From: Spirochaetae bacterium HGW-Spirochaetae-7
GTDB lineage: Bacteria > Spirochaetota > Spirochaetia > Treponematales > UBA12059
Direction: 5' to 3'
NCBI GenBank assembly: GCA_002839245.1
Contig: PGXR01000126.1
Coordinates: 1-9,130 of the forward strand
Length of the DNA: 9,130 bases
Shown: piece by piece, positions 5,416-9,130 of the stretch
Numbering within the stretch: position 1 is the first letter of the stretch
Layout of the letters: each line of letters opens with the position of its first letter
The notes under the pieces: model-generated
Database searches by the model: none
Told to the model about the DNA's origin: nothing
The model's input: the letters and a program-made list of their open reading frames with translations, nothing else
Position numbers and translations under genes: made by a program

Positions 5416-6639
5416 ATGAAAACGAAGATGCGCTTGTCGGCGTCGTGCGCCTTGGGAATAGAACGGGTAACTGCCGGCGAATTCGAGCGCCTGGGCATCA
5501 CGCCGGGAGCACGTGGCGCTGGCCGGGTGGGATTCGAGACCGACGCCGCCGGGCTTGCGAAGGCACTTGTCGGCTTGCGGACGGTGGACAGGGTATTCAT
5601 CGAGGTCGGCTCGTTCCAGGCGGCGGACTTCGACGAACTGTTCGAGGGTTTCAGGGCCATTCCCTGGGAACGCTGGGTCGGCCCCAACGACGCCCTTGTC
5701 ATCGACAAGGCCAGGTCGATCAGGTCCACGCTGTCGGCTCAGAGTTCGATACAGGCAGTCGGCATGAAGGGCGCCTACGACAGGCTGTGCAACACGTACG
5801 GTGTCAACCGCATGCCCGAAACCGGCGCCAAGGTGATGGCGCGCGTCAGGCTTGAACGGGACCAGGCCATCGTCGAACTGGACCTCTGCGGCGAGGCGCT
5901 CTCGAGGCGCGGCTACCGCAAGAAACCGACAGAAGCTCCTCTCAAGGAGAGCGTCGCTGCCGCCGTGCTGTTCATGTCGGGCTGGCGCCGATCTTTTCCC
6001 CTGTACGACCCGTTCTGCGGTTCCGGGACGATACCGATCGAGGCCGCGCTCTACGCCTTCGACATAGCGCCGGGACTGGGCAGGAGTTTCGCCTGGGAAC
6101 GGATGCCGGAAGGCGGCGCCCGGGACGTCACTCTGGCCAAGGAAGAAGCCAGGGCCGCGGTGAACACCGACCGCGAGGTGCTTATTGCCGGGTCCGATTC
6201 CGACGCTGCTTCCCTGGAAGCCGCCATGGCCAATGCCGGGCTCGCGGGCGTCGGCACCAGGATTCGGTTTTTCCGGGCTCGGGCGGAGGAAGCCGCGCCA
6301 TTCGCCGAGAAAGGCTTCGTCGTCACTGATCCGCCATACGGCAAGCGCCTTGGAACGCCCGAATCGGCCGAGGCGCTGTACGCTTCGCTCGGCTCGTTCG
6401 CCGACCGCTTCGCGCGGTGGGAACTGTGCTTCGTCGTCGACAGGGAAGACTTCGGCTCGTTCGCCACGGCACGGGGCGAGACGGCTGCACCATCCCTGCC
6501 TCCGGCTTCGGCTGCTCGAGCCGGAGCGCCTGCCTACCTGACGCCCCGCAGCTCCTGGAAAAAATCCAGGATCGTAGACGGGGCCGAGACGCGGTGGTTG
6601 CAGCGGTTCATCGCTCCCTCCCGCAGGTCTTCGAGATGA
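5416..6639 (+). CDS. THUMP-domain 23S rRNA (guanine-N2)-methyltransferase, RlmL/YpsC-like
   Basis: The 407-residue product combines an N-terminal ferredoxin-like/THUMP RNA-binding region (about 5-160) with a class I SAM-dependent methyltransferase domain. Diagnostic motifs are RRGYRKKPTEAPLKESVAAA (164-183), the SAM-binding loop DPFCGSGTIPIEAA (198-211), an acidic residue after the next strand (AGSDSD, 258-263) and the catalytic TDPPYGKRLG (304-313). This family makes m2G in 23S rRNA (G2445 in E. coli RlmL). The RlmK half fused in E. coli is absent, as in Firmicutes-type YpsC. I placed the start at the ATG 5416 because a promoter-like -10 ends six bases before it; a TTG at 5380 is in frame but is itself part of the -35. 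The 3' end overlaps the convergent membrane-protein gene by 32 bases. The exact target base is not proven by sequence. Confidence 0.9.
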   Translation: MKTKMRLSASCALGIERVTAGEFERLGITPGARGAGRVGFETDAAGLAKALVGLRTVDRVFIEVGSFQAADFDELFEGFRAIPWERWVGPNDALVIDKARSIRSTLSAQSSIQAVGMKGAYDRLCNTYGVNRMPETGAKVMARVRLERDQAIVELDLCGEALSRRGYRKKPTEAPLKESVAAAVLFMSGWRRSFPLYDPFCGSGTIPIEAALYAFDIAPGLGRSFAWERMPEGGARDVTLAKEEARAAVNTDREVLIAGSDSDAASLEAAMANAGLAGVGTRIRFFRARAEEAAPFAEKGFVVTDPPYGKRLGTPESAEALYASLGSFADRFARWELCFVVDREDFGSFATARGETAAPSLPPASAARAGAPAYLTPRSSWKKSRIVDGAETRWLQRFIAPSRRSSR

Positions 6640-7318
6640 CGCGCGCTACCCAGTCATGAATCGCCTTGCGGAAAAACAACCCGAGCAGGAACAGGGCTGA
6701 GGAGAGGACCATGACCGTGATGGCGCCGCGGTACTCCCGGTCGAACACCGCGGATCCCATGTACGCGCTGCCCACTATCCCCGGCAGCCTTCCCAGGGTC
6801 GATACGAGGATGAACGAGGCGAACGACAGCCTGCTCGCGCCCGCCGCATAGGTAAGGGCGTCCTTGGGGATGCCCGGTATGGCGAACAGGAGGAAGAAGC
6901 CCGCCGCGGCCTTGCCTCCCGCGGTCGCCGAGTCCATGCGCGCGGTACGTTCCGCGCCGAATACCGCCTCGACGAACGGCCGGCCAAGCAGCCGTCCAAT
7001 GCCAAAATTGACAAGCGAGCCGGCGAGTATGCCGACCGCCGACCACAGCGTGCCTCCCCACATCCCGAAGGCGAAACCGCCGGCAACCTGCACGACCTCG
7101 CCGGGAATGACGAAGATGACCACCTGGATCACCTGCAGTCCGACGAAGACCAACGGCGCGAACGGCCCGCTTGAGCTGACCCTGGCGCGTATCGACTCGG
7201 CGGACCTGAACAGGCCGAACAGCTCCGAGCGGAACGCCAGCGCCGTCGCGGCTACGAGGCAGAGGAGTAGCGGAAAGCCGACAATCGCGGCCAGTCGTCT
7301 TGCGCGCGCACCAAGCAT
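6608..7318 (-). CDS. TVP38/TMEM64 family (SNARE-associated/DedA-like) inner-membrane protein
   Basis: The 236-residue product is a polytopic membrane protein of the VTT/SNARE-associated domain family, implicated in lipid scrambling or transport across membranes. An N-terminal membrane helix (about 10-30) is followed by a re-entrant/helical region with VIPGEVVQVAGGFAFGMWGG (70-89), a glycine-rich helix (95-112), the signature LLFAIPGIPKDALTYAAG (143-160), another helix (165-185) and a final helix (198-216). The IPGxPKD variant, without the Arg found in many DedA relatives, is to my knowledge common in one TVP38 branch. I chose the ATG at 7318: a -10 TATATT ends seven bases before it, and it gives a short basic leader (MLGARARRLA) before the first helix. 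Upstream in-frame starts at 7348 (GGAG nine bases away) and a TTG at 7354 would place their start inside that promoter. It converges on the methyltransferase gene. Confidence 0.88.
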   Translation of the reverse strand: MLGARARRLAAIVGFPLLLCLVAATALAFRSELFGLFRSAESIRARVSSSGPFAPLVFVGLQVIQVVIFVIPGEVVQVAGGFAFGMWGGTLWSAVGILAGSLVNFGIGRLLGRPFVEAVFGAERTARMDSATAGGKAAAGFFLLFAIPGIPKDALTYAAGASRLSFASFILVSTLGRLPGIVGSAYMGSAVFDREYRGAITVMVLSSALFLLGLFFRKAIHDWVARVISKTCGRER

Positions 7319-7325
7319 ACGGTGG

Positions 7326-7354
7326 AATATACGCCTCGCCCGCTGCATCGGCAA
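7326..7354 (-). promoter_or_regulatory. Promoter of the TVP38-family gene, leaderless type
   Basis: On the minus strand TTGCCG (7349-7354), a 17-base spacer and TATATT (7326-7331) lie seven bases before the ATG at 7318. No Shine-Dalgarno site serves that ATG. The promoter decides the start codon, since longer versions of the protein would begin within it. It is back-to-back with the promoter of the cNMP-binding gene. Confidence 0.6.
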
Positions 7355-7377
7355 TGTCTCCGGGCCAGCCGTCGGCC

Positions 7378-7392
7378 TTGTCCTCCGGACAA
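7378..7392. promoter_or_regulatory. Inverted repeat TTGTCC-N3-GGACAA, operator-like
   Basis: A perfect 6-3-6 inverted repeat covers the -35 and the start of the spacer of the cNMP-binding gene promoter. Its position suits a repressor site. It does not look like the CRP consensus (TGTGA-N6-TCACA), and I cannot name its binder. Confidence 0.4.
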
Positions 7393-7406
7393 AGCGGGCC
7401 TATGAT
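7378..7406 (+). promoter_or_regulatory. Promoter of the cNMP-binding regulator gene, near-leaderless
   Basis: TTGTCC (7378-7383), a 17-base spacer and TATGAT (7401-7406) end nine bases before the ATG at 7416. The predicted leader is 0-3 bases and has no Shine-Dalgarno site. The -35 is the left arm of an inverted repeat. Confidence 0.6.
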
Positions 7407-7415
7407 TAACTCACC

Positions 7416-8057
7416 ATGGGAAATGACAACGTGCAGCTTTTCGAGCCGGGCGACATGATCTTCAGGGAGGGCGAGGTCGGCAACCTCATGTACGTCCTCC
7501 TCGGCGGAGCGGTCGAACTCAAGATGAAAGTCGATCGCGGAGAGACGGTGCTCAAGACGGTCGACGTGCCGAACGATTTCTTTGGCGAGATGGCCCTCCT
7601 CGACGACCGGCCGCGTTCAGCTTCCGCGGTGGCCGTCAAGCGTACCAAGGTGCTCGCTGTCGACGGCCCGACCTTCGAGGCGATGATACTCGCCAACGGC
7701 AAGTTCGCGCTCAAGATCATCAAGGTCCTGTCGGCCAGGATAAGGCGCTCCAACGACCAGGTCTCCGACCTCATCGAGACGATGCCGCGCGAGAGGATAG
7801 CGCGCTGCATGACGGATTTCGCGCTCCACCACGGCGAGCCCATCCACGAAGGCGCCATCAAGGTCAACGTCGAGGCGATGAAGGCCTGGGTCAACTGCCA
7901 CATCGGCGCCCCTATGGACGAGGTCGAACTGACGCTTTACAGATTCCTCAAGAACGAGGCGATAGCCTGGGCCCCGACGAGCGCCAAGACCAAGGAATGC
8001 CTCGTCCTGCCCGAGGCTTTCATCAAGGAGAACGATCGCCGCTCGCAGCAGTGCTGA
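7416..8057 (+). CDS. Cyclic nucleotide-binding domain protein, CRP/FNR-like with divergent C-terminal domain
   Basis: The 213-residue product starts with a cNMP-binding beta roll (about 6-98): FEPGDMIFREGEVGNLMYVL and the phosphate-binding cassette FFGEMALLDDRPRSASAVA (55-73). In this cassette E58, R67 and S68 match the ribose- and phosphate-contacting Glu, Arg and Ser of E. coli CRP, so binding of cAMP or another cyclic nucleotide is plausible. A long helix (98-122) could serve as the dimerisation helix. The C-terminal part (125-200) has the size of a CRP winged helix, but the segment where the recognition helix should lie reads APMDEVELTLYRFL, with acidic residues in place of the usual SRETVSR-like stretch. 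It may bind DNA atypically or act through protein contacts. Divergently transcribed from the TVP38-family gene. Confidence 0.85.
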   Translation: MGNDNVQLFEPGDMIFREGEVGNLMYVLLGGAVELKMKVDRGETVLKTVDVPNDFFGEMALLDDRPRSASAVAVKRTKVLAVDGPTFEAMILANGKFALKIIKVLSARIRRSNDQVSDLIETMPRERIARCMTDFALHHGEPIHEGAIKVNVEAMKAWVNCHIGAPMDEVELTLYRFLKNEAIAWAPTSAKTKECLVLPEAFIKENDRRSQQC

Positions 8058-8059
8058 CC

Positions 8060-8078
8060 CGGCCGGCCCGCGCGGCCG
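8060..8078 (+). terminator. Possible GC hairpin after the cNMP-binding gene
   Basis: CGGCCG (8060-8065) and CGGCCG (8073-8078) form a six-pair GC stem with a seven-base loop just after the stop codon. The nearest T-run (TTTT, 8090-8093) is 11 bases away, so termination efficiency is doubtful. Confidence 0.3.
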
Positions 8079-8090
8079 TCCGCCCGTCCT

Positions 8091-8119
8091 TTTCACCCTG
8101 CGCCGATCTGCGTTATAGT
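8091..8119 (+). promoter_or_regulatory. Candidate promoter of the UbiD-family gene, near-leaderless
   Basis: TTTCAC (8091-8096), a 17-base spacer and TATAGT (8114-8119) end eight bases before the ATG at 8128. The -35 is a four-of-six match; the -10 is five of six. No Shine-Dalgarno site lies in front of the ATG. Confidence 0.55.
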
Positions 8120-8127
8120 TGCCTGAA

Positions 8128-9130
8128 ATGGCATACAAGGATTTGCAGGACTTCGTGGCGGCACTCGAGGCCAGGGGTGAACTCAGGCGGATATCGGTCG
8201 AAGTCGACCCCGAGCTGGAGATAACGGAGATAGCCGATCGCGTGATGCGTTCTCCAGGCGGCGGTCCAGCCCTTCTTTTCGAGAAGGTAAAAGGCTCGGC
8301 GTATCCGCTCCTTATCAACGCGATGGGCAGCGAAAAGCGGATGGCCATGGCTTTCGGCGCGGCCAGCCTCGATCAGAAGGCAGCCGAGATAGAGGAGCTC
8401 ATTTCCTGGGCCTGGAGCCAACTGCGCGGCTTCAACCTGCTGAAGGCGGTACCCGAGGCTCTCCCGAAGCTACCCGTGGCCCTGAGCCTGTTCCCGCACC
8501 GCGTAGCCAGGCCGAAATGCCAGGAAATCAAGGACGACGAGGCCGGCTTCGACAGCCTGCCCGTGCTCAAGTGCTGGCCCCTGGACGGCGGCCGCTTCCT
8601 GACCCTGCCCCTGGTATGTACCCGCGACCCCGAGACAGGCGTCCAGAACGTCGGCATGTACCGAATGCAGGTCTACGACGACAGGACGGCGGGCATGCAC
8701 TGGCACCTCCACAAGGACGGCGCCCATTTCTTCCAGAAATACAAGGACCGGGGGGAGCGCATGCCCGTCGCCGTCGCACTCGGCTGCGACCCCGCGGTCA
8801 CCTACGCGTCGACGGCTCCCCTTCCCGAGGGTCTGTGGGAAATGCTGTTCGCGGGCTTCCTCCGCGGCAAACCCGCCCAGATAGCCAAGGCGACGATGAG
8901 CGACCTGGACGTTCCCGCCGACGCCGAGTTCATCCTCGAAGGTTACGTCGATCCCGACGAGGTCCGCGTCGAAGGTCCGTTCGGCGACCATACCGGATTC
9001 TACTCGCTCGAGGACGAATACCCGGTCTTCCACCTGCAGCGCATCACGCGGCGCAGGCATCCCGTCTATCCCGCCACCATCGTCGGCATACCGCCGAAGG
9101 AAGACTGCTGGATGGCCAAGGCCACCGAGC
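8128..9130 (+). CDS. UbiD-family prenylated-FMN-dependent decarboxylase (N-terminal part)
   Basis: The frame is open for 334 codons to the window edge; family members are usually about 450-600 residues, so the C-terminal domain is missing only because of the window. The start MAYKDLQDFVAALEARGELR and GPALLFEKVKGSAYPLLINA (46-65) are typical of UbiD proteins. The prFMN/Mn site is recognisable in NVGMYRMQ (174-181, with N174 and R179), a nearby His (HLHKDGA, 193-199), and EGPFGDHTGFYS (282-293). R179, E282 and D287 match the catalytic Arg-Glu-Asp/Glu set known from Fdc1 and UbiD. The enzyme carries out non-oxidative (de)carboxylation of an unsaturated or aromatic acid and needs prFMN from a UbiX partner, which is not in the window. 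Quinone biosynthesis (ubiquinone or a menaquinone route) and aromatic-acid metabolism are both possible. Confidence 0.93.
   Translation, partial: MAYKDLQDFVAALEARGELRRISVEVDPELEITEIADRVMRSPGGGPALLFEKVKGSAYPLLINAMGSEKRMAMAFGAASLDQKAAEIEELISWAWSQLRGFNLLKAVPEALPKLPVALSLFPHRVARPKCQEIKDDEAGFDSLPVLKCWPLDGGRFLTLPLVCTRDPETGVQNVGMYRMQVYDDRTAGMHWHLHKDGAHFFQKYKDRGERMPVAVALGCDPAVTYASTAPLPEGLWEMLFAGFLRGKPAQIAKATMSDLDVPADAEFILEGYVDPDEVRVEGPFGDHTGFYSLEDEYPVFHLQRITRRRHPVYPATIVGIPPKEDCWMAKATE

Noticed and set aside
7319..7354. Longer starts for the TVP38-family protein (ATG 7348 with GGAG nine bases upstream, or TTG 7354)
   Set aside because: A well-spaced TTGCCG-17-TATATT promoter lies across this stretch, seven bases before the ATG at 7318, matching the leaderless layout of the neighbours. 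The longer ATG form is not fully excluded.
7617..8348. 243-codon minus-strand open frame across the cNMP and UbiD genes
   Set aside because: It crosses an intergenic promoter region and two supported genes on the other strand and shows no domain.
1..9130. Mobile element, phage, CRISPR or defence system
   Set aside because: No transposase, integrase, terminal repeats, spaced repeat array or defence-type domain is visible. Gene content is metabolic and housekeeping.

Overview
This is a GC-rich bacterial chromosomal segment, densely packed, with no RNA genes, insertion sequences or CRISPR arrays that I can see. The taxon is not certain. The mix of a short cNMP-binding regulator, a stand-alone RlmL-type methyltransferase and regular use of ATA and AGG codons made me think of a GC-rich spirochaete or a similar environmental lineage, but this is a weak guess.

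Left half (1-3942, minus strand): a tightly coupled catabolic operon. In transcription order it holds a TIM-barrel sugar (phosphate) isomerase/epimerase, the N- and C-terminal halves of a split transketolase, a second TIM-barrel isomerase of another subfamily, and the start of a D-2-hydroxyacid dehydrogenase (glyoxylate/hydroxypyruvate reductase type) that leaves the window. Three genes overlap by ATGA or nearly touch, and the internal genes have good Shine-Dalgarno sites. No kinase or transporter is visible here, so the substrate stays open; C2-unit (ketol) transfer and hydroxypyruvate/glyoxylate chemistry are the likely core.

Control region (3943-4057): an AT-rich island (20 G/C in the 78 bases 3943-4020) between the operon and two plus-strand regulators. 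It carries two copies of a 15-base element (ATATTGWATACAAAA, core TTGTATACAA) that flank the operon promoter. The two regulators (4058-4723 and 4725-5357) are tandem GntR/FCD paralogues whose metal-ligand residues fall at the same positions. They are the obvious candidates for binding these sites.

Right half (5380-9130): housekeeping-like genes. These are an RlmL/YpsC-type THUMP rRNA methyltransferase (+), a convergent TVP38/TMEM64 (SNARE-associated) membrane protein (-), a cNMP-binding regulator-like protein (+) and a truncated UbiD-family prFMN decarboxylase (+).

The most striking sequence-level pattern is that five genes at the head of a transcription unit have no Shine-Dalgarno site. Instead each has a -10-like hexamer 6-9 bases before its ATG, with a -35-like hexamer 17-18 bases further up. 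This points to leaderless mRNAs as the default here. Operon-internal genes use Shine-Dalgarno sites. The pattern also resets the start codons of two genes.
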